A DNA stretch of 5,212 nucleotides from Spirochaetales bacterium UBA1265 (GTDB taxonomy: Bacteria > Spirochaetota > Spirochaetia > Sphaerochaetales > Sphaerochaetaceae): positions 160-5,371 of the forward strand of contig DBVL01000095.1 of the NCBI GenBank assembly GCA_002308475.1, in the 5' to 3' direction. The notes beneath the pieces are model-generated. The model was not told where the DNA came from. It made no database searches and saw only the letters and a list, made by a program, of their open reading frames with translations. How positions within the stretch are numbered: the stretch's first letter is position 1; every line of letters begins with the position of its first letter. Position numbers and translations under genes: made by a program. This document shows positions 1 through 5,212 of the stretch, one piece after another.

Positions 1-1145
1 GTTCCCTTGTCTCCGCTTCCGCTTGTCAGATCACTGAGTGAACCAAGAAGGTCAGTAAGCTGCCTTGGGGTTGTACCTTCGCTTGCCATCTGGCCCTTAA
101 GGTCTCCTTCCTTAGCCTTGATGCTATCCTCTACAGCCTTTCTGAGCTCACTTCCACTGAGATTTCTATAATCATTATCGGCCAGGTACTTGAGCTTGAG
201 CTCATTCGGTGTACCTATGAGACCAGCTGTGTAAGCTGGAGAAACAACCGGGTCAGCAAGCTCCCAGATTTTTCCAACAGGATCCTTGAAGGCTCCGTCA
301 CCATAGACCATAACCTCAACTCTCTTACCAGTTCTCTTGAGCATTTCCTTCTGAATATCCTCAACAAGAGACTGACAGTCTCTGGGGAAAAGCTTTACCG
401 TATCTTCCCTTGCCTTGTTTGAACCGAGAAGGCCATACTTCTCATTGCATCCGCTTCCGTCTACAGGTGAAGAGAGAATATCATCCATGCCAAGGACTAC
501 CCTGGCCCCTGCCTTTCTGAGAATCTCCTTTGTTCTGAAGCGTGTATGTATGTCGCAGGCAATTACCGTATCAGTATAATCAAGAATGCTCTTCGGATTG
601 TTTCCAAAGACAACTTCACACTCCGCCCCACTCTCCTTGATAAGGGAAGAGTAGTACTCAACATAGTCAACGCCTGTGAACTGATGCTTGTATACGCCAA
701 AAACTTCTCTGTACTTCTCAAGGCTAAGCACATCTGTGTATGGATTTATACTGCTGTCATAGAGCTTCTCCACATCCAGAATTGCGTTTCCAACCTCGTC
801 TGATGGGTAACTGAGCATGAGAACAATCTTCTCTGCTCCCTTCGCTATTCCCCTGAGACAGATGGCAAAACGGTTCCTGGAAAGGATGGGAAACAGTACT
901 CCCACTGTTTTTCCGCCTGTCTTTGCCTTCACGTCTTTGGCAATATCCTCAACAGAAGCATAGTTTCCCTGTGCACGGGCCACAATGGACTCTGTGATTG
1001 CTATCACATCCTTATCATGAATCTTAAGATTTGCAGATTCTACGGCGTTTAGCACGCTGTCTGTCACAATCTTACAAAGATCATCTCCCTGTCTGATAAC
1101 CGGGCATCTTACACCAAAAGATGCGGTTCCAATCATTCTGCTCAT
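1..1145 (-). CDS. CofE-like protein (coenzyme F420-0:L-glutamate ligase family), C-terminus cut by window edge
   Basis: An open frame runs from an ATG at 1145 to the left edge without a stop: 381 codons plus 2 nt. The N-terminal part reads like CofE. It has a G-V-R-C-P-V-I-R-Q-G-D-D-L stretch (residues 11-23) and then D-K-D-V-I-A-I-T-E-S-I-V-A-R-A-Q-G (44-60), matching the CofE 'GDV..V..KIVSKAEG' pattern. Further conserved-looking blocks are FPILSRNRFAICLRGIAKGA (85-104), SYPSDEVGN (112-120), CDIHTR (197-202), KYGLLGSN (236-243), VYGDGAFKDP (280-289) and SGSGDKG (375-381). Archaeal CofE (about 250 aa) adds glutamate to F420-0 using GTP. This longer type, about 400 aa from memory, occurs in bacteria, and its substrate is uncertain. 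I infer only a few tens of residues are missing. The start is chosen because GGGAGAG (1157-1151) sits 5 nt upstream. An in-frame ATG at 1148, overlapping the hpt stop as TAATG, is the alternative. The gene is translationally coupled to hpt. The family call is fairly firm; the function is not. Confidence 0.78.
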   Translation of the reverse strand, partial: MSRMIGTASFGVRCPVIRQGDDLCKIVTDSVLNAVESANLKIHDKDVIAITESIVARAQGNYASVEDIAKDVKAKTGGKTVGVLFPILSRNRFAICLRGIAKGAEKIVLMLSYPSDEVGNAILDVEKLYDSSINPYTDVLSLEKYREVFGVYKHQFTGVDYVEYYSSLIKESGAECEVVFGNNPKSILDYTDTVIACDIHTRFRTKEILRKAGARVVLGMDDILSSPVDGSGCNEKYGLLGSNKAREDTVKLFPRDCQSLVEDIQKEMLKRTGKRVEVMVYGDGAFKDPVGKIWELADPVVSPAYTAGLIGTPNELKLKYLADNDYRNLSGSELRKAVEDSIKAKEGDLKGQMASEGTTPRQLTDLLGSLSDLTSGSGDKG

Positions 1146-1147
1146 CA

Positions 1148-1681
1148 TTACTCTCCCATTTCAGCTATATATGGCAGAGTTCTGTACTTCTCCGCATAAT
1201 CGAGACCGTAACCGACAACCCAGACATCTGGAATCTCAAATCCAAGATAGTCAATGTTTACAGGATAGGTACGGTCAGTTTTCTTTCTCACAAGTACGGT
1301 GGTCTTTACAGACTTTGTATATCTTGCTTTGAAATTCTTGATCAGGTAGTCAAGCGTATGGCCTGAATCCAGAATATCCTCAACTATAAGGACATCTCTA
1401 TCCTGCTGGTTTTCTCTGCAGTCCATAATAATTCTTACATTTCCTGATGCCTTTGTTGCATTAGAAGAGTGACTGTAACTTGAAACAGCCATGAAGTCCA
1501 CCACATGAGGAATGGTAAGGTAGCGACAAAGATCTGCCATGTAGATGAAAGACCCCTTAAGAACACCTACCAGAACAAGTGGATTCTCTATGTCCTTATA
1601 GTCGCGGTTGATCTGATCTGCCAGCTCTTTGACTCTTGCCTGAATGTCATCAGAAGTGAGGATAGTCCTTTTCAGTCTCAT
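1148..1681 (-). CDS. hpt: Hypoxanthine (guanine) phosphoribosyltransferase
   Basis: A complete 177-residue protein of normal length for bacterial HPRT. This cytoplasmic purine-salvage enzyme converts hypoxanthine or guanine plus PRPP to IMP or GMP and pyrophosphate. The family elements occur in order. Loop I is LVGVLKGSFIYMADL (37-51). The mobile loop region is around MAVSSYSHSS (64-73). The PRPP-binding signature VLIVEDILDSGHTL spans 97-110, with the acidic pair E101/D102 and D105 at the catalytic-base position. The purine-contacting C-terminal segment GFEIPDVWVVGYGLDYAEKYR covers roughly 147-167. No key residue is missing. The start ATG overlaps the stop of the upstream lipoprotein gene by 4 nt (ATGA). 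It is preceded by a strong GGAGG (1690-1686) with a 4-nt spacer. The downstream CofE-like gene starts next to the hpt stop, so hpt is the middle gene of a coupled operon. It has no promoter of its own that I can see. Confidence 0.96.
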   Translation of the reverse strand: MRLKRTILTSDDIQARVKELADQINRDYKDIENPLVLVGVLKGSFIYMADLCRYLTIPHVVDFMAVSSYSHSSNATKASGNVRIIMDCRENQQDRDVLIVEDILDSGHTLDYLIKNFKARYTKSVKTTVLVRKKTDRTYPVNIDYLGFEIPDVWVVGYGLDYAEKYRTLPYIAEMGE

Positions 1682-2097
1682 AAAACCTCCAGATTCGTGA
1701 TTGTAAGCTCCTTATTGACAGAAACAGCTATTGAGAACTCTTCAGCCTCTTCGTCATTCCAAGGTCTCACATATTCAAATTCAATCTCAGACTGTCCGGC
1801 CTTTTCAGCCTCGAATACGAATACGTAGTACCCGCCTCCACCAACCATGCCAGAAAGAGAGTCGGAAGCCTGATAGTCAGCTTTTACTGTTTTGAATGCC
1901 GGGTTTTCCTCGGCTTTCCACACATAGCCTGTTGTTGGGTTTCCATAAACCTTAACTGTAAGAGTCTTGCCTGAAGCCGAAGCAGTCATATCTATTTCAG
2001 GATCTGCTACACTGAGGGTTGCAGAGCCATTATTAGAAGCACAAGAAACAACAAAAACCAGAATTAACAATAAAGCAAAATAAATATTTCTCTTCAT
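1678..2097 (-). CDS. Chagasin family (I42) peptidase inhibitor, putative lipoprotein
   Basis: A 139-residue exported protein. Residues 1-19 form a lipoprotein signal peptide: K2/R3, a hydrophobic core (about 5-17), then V-V-S-C with the lipid-acceptor cysteine at C19. This relaxed lipobox has Val at -3 and Ser at -1. The mature part shows all three loops of the chagasin inhibitor fold: NPTTGYVW (53-60, the L2 loop), a glycine-rich VGGGGYYVFVF (85-95, L4) and RPW (111-113, L6). In chagasin these loops plug the active-site cleft of papain-like cysteine proteases. I infer a membrane-anchored inhibitor facing the periplasm or cell surface, acting on host, competitor or self cysteine proteases; no protease gene is in view. 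It is the first gene of the operon with hpt and overlaps the hpt start by 4 nt. There is no clear Shine-Dalgarno before its ATG. The start is nevertheless well supported because the signal peptide begins exactly there. Confidence 0.9.
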   Translation of the reverse strand: MKRNIYFALLLILVFVVSCASNNGSATLSVADPEIDMTASASGKTLTVKVYGNPTTGYVWKAEENPAFKTVKADYQASDSLSGMVGGGGYYVFVFEAEKAGQSEIEFEYVRPWNDEEAEEFSIAVSVNKELTITNLEVL

Positions 2098-2104
2098 ATA
2101 TTCA

Positions 2105-2134
2105 GCTATACCACAATAAAGCGCCTTCGTTCAA
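2105..2134 (-). promoter_or_regulatory. Candidate promoter for the inhibitor-hpt-CofE-like operon
   Basis: On the minus strand, TTGAAC (2134-2129, 4/6 to the -35 consensus) lies 18 bp upstream of TATAGC (2110-2105, 4/6 to TATAAT). A TG-G extension directly precedes the -10, giving an extended -10. The predicted transcription start falls at about 2098, one base before the ATG at 2097, which implies a leaderless or nearly leaderless mRNA. This agrees with the missing Shine-Dalgarno. It is a motif-only prediction. Confidence 0.45.
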
Positions 2135-2161
2135 TTGCCGGAGCCTCTATCCAAGGCAGAA

Positions 2162-2191
2162 TGTACAAACAGTGAATGGTTGAACTATACT
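2162..2191 (+). promoter_or_regulatory. Candidate promoter for the kinase-reductase operon
   Basis: On the plus strand, TGTACA (2162-2167, 4/6 to TTGACA) is separated by 18 bp from TATACT (2186-2191, 5/6 to TATAAT). The expected transcription start is about 2198, immediately before the ATG at 2199. No Shine-Dalgarno is present between the -10 and the start codon, so the message is predicted to be leaderless or nearly so. The -10 is the stronger half of this call and the -35 is weak. Confidence 0.45.
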
Positions 2192-2198
2192 TAAGAAT

Positions 2199-3140
2199 AT
2201 GAGCACAGCAAAAAAATATGATGTTGTTAGTGTGGGAATGGCCTTGGTGGATTCCATAATCAAGGGTTTTGACCCCTCTCCGGTCTCTGCATCAGGTTAC
2301 AGAGCTTCTTCCTGTACACTCTCTGTCGGCGGAGAAGCGGTGAATGAGGCTGTCACCGCATCAAAACTAGGTCTGAAAACTGCCATCCTATGTGCCATTG
2401 GGCAGGACATGGCCGGGACTCTTGTCTTGGACACTCTCAAAAGAAACTGCGTAGATACTTCATTTGTTCTTTACCCTAAGGAACATAGCACTCCTGTCAC
2501 TACCATGTTTGTAAATGAAGACGGAACAAGAAAGTCTGTTACAAACCTTTCTCATACTTTTAACTTCTGCCCTGAGAAACATCTGGAAGCTCTAATGCAA
2601 ACTAAAGCTGTCATACTAGGCTCCCTGTTCAGAGCTCCGTTTGACAACCCTGCATCAATTAAAGCAGTCCTTGAATGTGCTTATGAAAACGCCGCCCTTA
2701 TAGTAGCAGACACTAAGCTGCCAAACTTCAAATTCATGAGTCTTGAAGACATAAAAGACTGTCTGCCGTTAATTGATTACATAACTCCAAATGAGGACGA
2801 AGCCCGTTATTTTACAGGGAAAGACAAACCGGAGGAGATGGCAAAAGTTTTTCTCTCTTACGGAATAAGAAACGTTGTAATAAAACTTGGGAGTAAAGGG
2901 TGCTACTTCAGTAGCGGAAAAGAAAGATTTTACCTGCCAGCCATTAAAGTTGAGGCAATAGACGCCACAGGTGCTGGAGACAATTTTGTTTCAGGCCTTG
3001 TCTCAGAGCTTCTGAGGGGTGAGGATATTCACTCAGCTCTGGAGTTTGCAAATGCCTGTGGAGCATTGTGCAGTACAGCCGTAGGGGCCTGTACGGCACT
3101 GAAAAGCAGGGAACAGGTACTCTCTCTAATGGAGGTTTGA
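2199..3140 (+). CDS. PfkB-family carbohydrate kinase
   Basis: A complete 313-residue cytoplasmic sugar kinase of the ribokinase/PfkB family, of normal length (about 300-330). The N-terminus KKYDVVSVGMALVDSI (5-20) is the usual first strand and sugar-site Asp (D18). The first family signature is VGGEAVNEAVTASKLG (43-58), with the GG and N49 that line the sugar site. TPNEDEA (196-202) and KLGSKGC (229-235) are typical of the ATP-binding half. The second signature is DATGAGDNFVSG (255-266), containing the anion-hole GAGD and catalytic-base D261; it has Ala where DTTGAGD is most common. Substrate cannot be read from sequence. The next gene, 1 nt downstream, is a diketogulonate-reductase homologue, so a keto-sugar or sugar-acid derivative is a reasonable inference. 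The protein has ten cysteines, three of them near the end (C287, C291, C298). The start ATG lacks a Shine-Dalgarno but fits the family N-terminus. Confidence 0.92.
   Translation: MSTAKKYDVVSVGMALVDSIIKGFDPSPVSASGYRASSCTLSVGGEAVNEAVTASKLGLKTAILCAIGQDMAGTLVLDTLKRNCVDTSFVLYPKEHSTPVTTMFVNEDGTRKSVTNLSHTFNFCPEKHLEALMQTKAVILGSLFRAPFDNPASIKAVLECAYENAALIVADTKLPNFKFMSLEDIKDCLPLIDYITPNEDEARYFTGKDKPEEMAKVFLSYGIRNVVIKLGSKGCYFSSGKERFYLPAIKVEAIDATGAGDNFVSGLVSELLRGEDIHSALEFANACGALCSTAVGACTALKSREQVLSLMEV
3131..3135 (+). promoter_or_regulatory. Strong ribosome binding site for the reductase gene
   Basis: A perfect GGAGG sits inside the last codons of the kinase gene, 6 nt before the ATG at 3142. It fixes the reductase start and shows that the second gene of this operon starts by ordinary Shine-Dalgarno pairing, unlike the first gene. 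Confidence 0.85.
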
Positions 3141-3141
3141 C

Positions 3142-4146
3142 ATGACAGTCTCTTTTTCAGAATTGAAAAACACACTTTGCGAAAAGCTTGTCCTTCTTGG
3201 TGCAGACAGGGCAATTGCAGAGAAAGCTTCCCAAATAATTGCTGAAAACGACCTTGATGGAATAAGCAGCCACGGAACGGGACGCTTTTTGCGCCTAAGG
3301 GATATGATTCTGTGCGGAAACATTCTCCCCAACAACACTGCCACCTGTGTCTCTTCCTCCCCAGCCATGGAAATCTGGAACGGAAACCTGGGACTTGGCG
3401 TAATTAACGCTTCCATCTGTATGGACAGAGCCATGGAATTAGCAGAAGAGAACGGCATAGGTTGTGTAGCTCTGAGGAACACAAATCACTGGCTTCGTGG
3501 AGGAACATACGGCATCCAGGCAGCGTCCCGGGGTTTTGTCGGAATCTGCTGGACAAACACCATGCCAAACATGCCGGCCTGGGGAACAAAGGAACAGTGC
3601 ATAGGAAACAACCCTCTCGTCTTTGCCGCTCCCTACAAGGATTCATACATAGTAATGGATGGAGCCATGGCCCAGTATTCTTATGGAGCATTGGACAAGG
3701 CAGTCTCTGAGAACAGAACACTTCCCTACCCAGGAGGTTATGATCTGGAGGGAAAGCTCTCCTGTGATCCGGCACAGATATCCGAATCCAGACGCGTTCT
3801 CCCCATAGGGTACTGGAAAGGCTCCGGCATCTCTGTTCTGCTGGATATATTAGTCTCAGGACTCTCTCAGGGTCTGAGCACCCCGGAAATAGGAAGCCTT
3901 GGGAAAAAGCACACCGATGAGAGACAGCTTTGCCAGATTTTCATAGCCATAAAGCCTGAAAATGCCCGTTTAATGGATATAAAGACACAGACAATCATAC
4001 AGGCCATAAGGAATGCTGAGGCATCAGAGCCTGAAAAGGGTGTAAGAATCCCGGGCGAAGGATCGCTTCTCAGAAGAGAGAAAAACCTCAAAGAGGGAAT
4101 ATCCATTGAAGATGGACTCTGGCAATCCATTATCTCCATAAAATGA
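3142..4146 (+). CDS. dlgD: 2,3-diketo-L-gulonate reductase (3-dehydro-L-gulonate 2-dehydrogenase), Ldh2/MDH-2 family
   Basis: A complete 334-residue cytoplasmic NAD(P)H-dependent oxidoreductase of the type-2 malate/L-lactate dehydrogenase family (COG2055). It resembles E. coli DlgD/YiaK (332 aa, recalled), which interconverts 2,3-diketo-L-gulonate and 3-keto-L-gulonate, along nearly its whole length. Shared blocks are SSHGTGRFLRL (42-52, with the proposed catalytic H44 and R48), GIGCVALRNTNHWLRGGTYG (105-124, with H116), GICWTNTMPNMPAWG (134-148), IGNNPL (154-159), SYGAL (180-184) and the nucleotide-binding LPIGYWKGSGIS (220-231). The conserved NHW-RGG and W-KGSG elements distinguish DlgD from malate or ureidoglycolate dehydrogenases of the same superfamily. 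The substrate is still inferred by homology, and another keto-sugar-acid is possible. The gene starts 1 nt after the kinase stop, so the two are surely cotranscribed. No enzyme for the later decarboxylation and epimerase steps is in view. Confidence 0.88.
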   Translation: MTVSFSELKNTLCEKLVLLGADRAIAEKASQIIAENDLDGISSHGTGRFLRLRDMILCGNILPNNTATCVSSSPAMEIWNGNLGLGVINASICMDRAMELAEENGIGCVALRNTNHWLRGGTYGIQAASRGFVGICWTNTMPNMPAWGTKEQCIGNNPLVFAAPYKDSYIVMDGAMAQYSYGALDKAVSENRTLPYPGGYDLEGKLSCDPAQISESRRVLPIGYWKGSGISVLLDILVSGLSQGLSTPEIGSLGKKHTDERQLCQIFIAIKPENARLMDIKTQTIIQAIRNAEASEPEKGVRIPGEGSLLRREKNLKEGISIEDGLWQSIISIK

Positions 4147-4149
4147 GTA

Positions 4150-4176
4150 AGGGGTGTCAGATAGTCCGACACCCCT
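4150..4176. terminator. GC-rich hairpin between convergent genes, probable bidirectional terminator
   Basis: A 9-bp perfect stem (AGGGGTGTC at 4150-4158 pairing with GACACCCCT at 4168-4176) encloses a 9-nt loop. It begins 4 nt after the reductase stop codon and lies 22 nt past the glgC stop on the other strand. Neither side has a classic long U-tract. Read on the minus strand, the stem is followed by TACTCATTTTA, a weak T-rich run. On the plus strand it is followed by CAAAACATAT. Position between convergent genes and stem strength support a terminator; the missing U-tract leaves the direction and efficiency open. Confidence 0.7.
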
Positions 4177-4198
4177 CAAAACATATCAGATAAACAAA

Positions 4199-5212
4199 TC
4201 AGAGAATAGTTCCGTTCGGAATGACCTGACCCTTATTGATGACAATAATTCCATCATGGATTGAATAAGCTTCAGTATCACATTCCGGACGTGGAATATC
4301 ATCAATACCAATGCGGCATCCCTCACCTATTCTGGCGTTCATATCAATGATTGCACGCTTGATTATGCTTCCTTTACCTATACCCATGTTTGGAATGCCC
4401 TTTCTTGCGTTCTCGGCCTTCTCTTCCTCTGTCTCATAATGAGTTGTACCCATCACGTAAACACCATCAAGAGATGCTCCACTCTCAATAATTGTACGTA
4501 CACCAATGATAGAGTTCACAATATATGCGTTTGTGATGATTGAACCTTCAGATGTCAGAGAACTTGAAATGTTACAGAAGTTGATCTTTGAAGCGGGCAA
4601 GAATCTTCTGTGAGTGTAGATAGGCATCTCCTCATCATAGAAATTGAATCTGGGCTGAACCTTGGCAAGGTCTACGTTAGTATCATAGAAAGCCTTGATT
4701 GTTCCAATATCCTCCCAGAAATCATCAAACAGGTAAGAGGCAAGTTTGTTTGTCTTGAGAAGACCTGGAATAATCTCCTTACCAAAGTCTGTCTCTGTGC
4801 CCTGAAGTGCCTTTTCCATGACATCTGCAGAGAAAATATAGATACCCATGGATGCAAGATACTCGTTACTTGCGTCTGCCTTCTTGTTCAGAGAACTCTC
4901 AAGGTACTCCGGGTTAACCTTATACTCAGAGATATCAAGATCCGGAGCGGGTTTTTCATAGAACTTGGTTATCATACCCTTCTTGTCTGTGGCCATGATT
5001 CCAAGACCTGTGGCCTCTGCTCTTGAGATTGGTTTTGCAGCAATTGTAAGGTCTGCTCCGGATTCCTTGTGGCGCTTGAGCATCTCCCTGAAGTCCATTC
5101 TGTAAAGCTGGTCACCTGAAAGAATAATATAGTAGTCAGCACGCTGGTCGCGGAAGTGCTTGAGGTTCTTTCTTACAGCATCTGCTGTTCCCTGATACCA
5201 TGACTCGCTGCT
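4199..5212 (-). CDS. glgC: Glucose-1-phosphate adenylyltransferase (ADP-glucose pyrophosphorylase), N-terminus cut by window edge
   Basis: The frame stays open from the right edge to the TGA at 4201-4199, showing 337 codons. The ATG at 5098 is internal: the frame continues upstream through conserved sequence. The enzyme makes ADP-glucose and pyrophosphate from ATP and glucose-1-phosphate, the committed step of bacterial glycogen synthesis. Counting from the edge, SWYQGTADAVRKNL (4-17) and LSGDQLYRMDF (31-41, with the metal-binding Asp at 34) are hallmark catalytic motifs. FYEKP (84-88) carries the glucose-1-phosphate-binding Lys87. DFWEDIGTIKAFY lies in the middle. The remaining C-terminal third has the hexapeptide-like character of the left-handed beta-helix domain (for example GIGKGSIIKRAIIDMNARIG). 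The NGTIL ending and the layout resemble the plant/cyanobacterial type more than E. coli GlgC. About 90 N-terminal residues, including the nucleotide-binding GGGxGTRL loop, are inferred to lie beyond the edge. It is convergent with the reductase gene, and its own promoter is not visible. Confidence 0.95.
   Translation of the reverse strand, partial: SSESWYQGTADAVRKNLKHFRDQRADYYIILSGDQLYRMDFREMLKRHKESGADLTIAAKPISRAEATGLGIMATDKKGMITKFYEKPAPDLDISEYKVNPEYLESSLNKKADASNEYLASMGIYIFSADVMEKALQGTETDFGKEIIPGLLKTNKLASYLFDDFWEDIGTIKAFYDTNVDLAKVQPRFNFYDEEMPIYTHRRFLPASKINFCNISSSLTSEGSIITNAYIVNSIIGVRTIIESGASLDGVYVMGTTHYETEEEKAENARKGIPNMGIGKGSIIKRAIIDMNARIGEGCRIGIDDIPRPECDTEAYSIHDGIIVINKGQVIPNGTIL

Noticed and set aside
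546..803. 85-codon plus-strand open frame beginning MYVAGNYR
   Set aside because: It lies wholly antisense to the CofE-like coding sequence, which has strong family motifs. It has no ribosome binding site or recognisable domain.
1505..1828. 107-codon plus-strand open frame across the hpt/inhibitor junction
   Set aside because: It is antisense to two well-supported genes and matches no known family; it is a shadow of their codon structure.
2136..2158. TGCC...GGCA as a stem or operator in the divergent intergenic region
   Set aside because: Only 4 bp pair across a 15-nt loop, which is within chance expectation.
3404..3775. 123-codon minus-strand frame (and a neighbouring one at 3126-3482) inside the reductase gene
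   Set aside because: Both are antisense to a full-length DlgD homologue. Their Cys/Pro/Arg-rich composition is typical of shadow frames.
4610..5026. 138-codon plus-strand frame within glgC
   Set aside because: It is antisense to conserved GlgC sequence and shows no domain or plausible start signal.
4199..5098. glgC as a complete 299-residue gene starting at the ATG at 5098
   Set aside because: That Met is the internal one of the GDQLYRMDF motif. The same frame continues upstream to the window edge with conserved GlgC sequence, so the gene is larger and cut by the edge.

Overview
This window is a densely packed bacterial chromosome segment with six protein genes, two of them cut by the window edges, and moderate GC. 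I see no mobile element, RNA gene, CRISPR array or integration signature. No stretch above about 100 bases lacks a gene. The gene set (type-I lipoprotein, HPRT, a long CofE-like protein, plant/cyanobacterial-type GlgC) would fit an anaerobic, probably host-associated bacterium such as a spirochaete or a clostridial relative. That placement is an inference from gene content, not something the sequence proves.

Left block, minus strand (2097 down to 1): a tightly coupled three-gene operon. It starts with a chagasin-type (MEROPS I42) cysteine-protease-inhibitor lipoprotein. Next is hypoxanthine phosphoribosyltransferase (hpt), whose start overlaps the previous stop as ATGA. Last is a CofE-like (F420-0:glutamate ligase family) protein whose start abuts the hpt stop and whose C-terminus runs off the left edge.

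Middle (2098-2198): a 101-bp divergent intergenic region. It holds one candidate promoter for each side. Each has its -10 hexamer starting 13 nt before the start codon and neither gene has a good Shine-Dalgarno, so both transcripts may be leaderless.

Right-centre block, plus strand (2199-4146): a PfkB-family sugar kinase followed after 1 nt by a DlgD/YiaK-type 2,3-diketo-L-gulonate reductase. Together they look like a small sugar-acid catabolic module. The reductase would make 3-keto-L-gulonate or a similar keto-sugar, and the kinase may phosphorylate it or a related sugar.

Right edge, minus strand (5212 down to 4199): most of glgC, glucose-1-phosphate adenylyltransferase for glycogen synthesis, with the N-terminal region outside the window. 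A strong GC-rich hairpin lies in the 52-bp gap between the convergent reductase and glgC genes and probably ends transcription from one or both sides.
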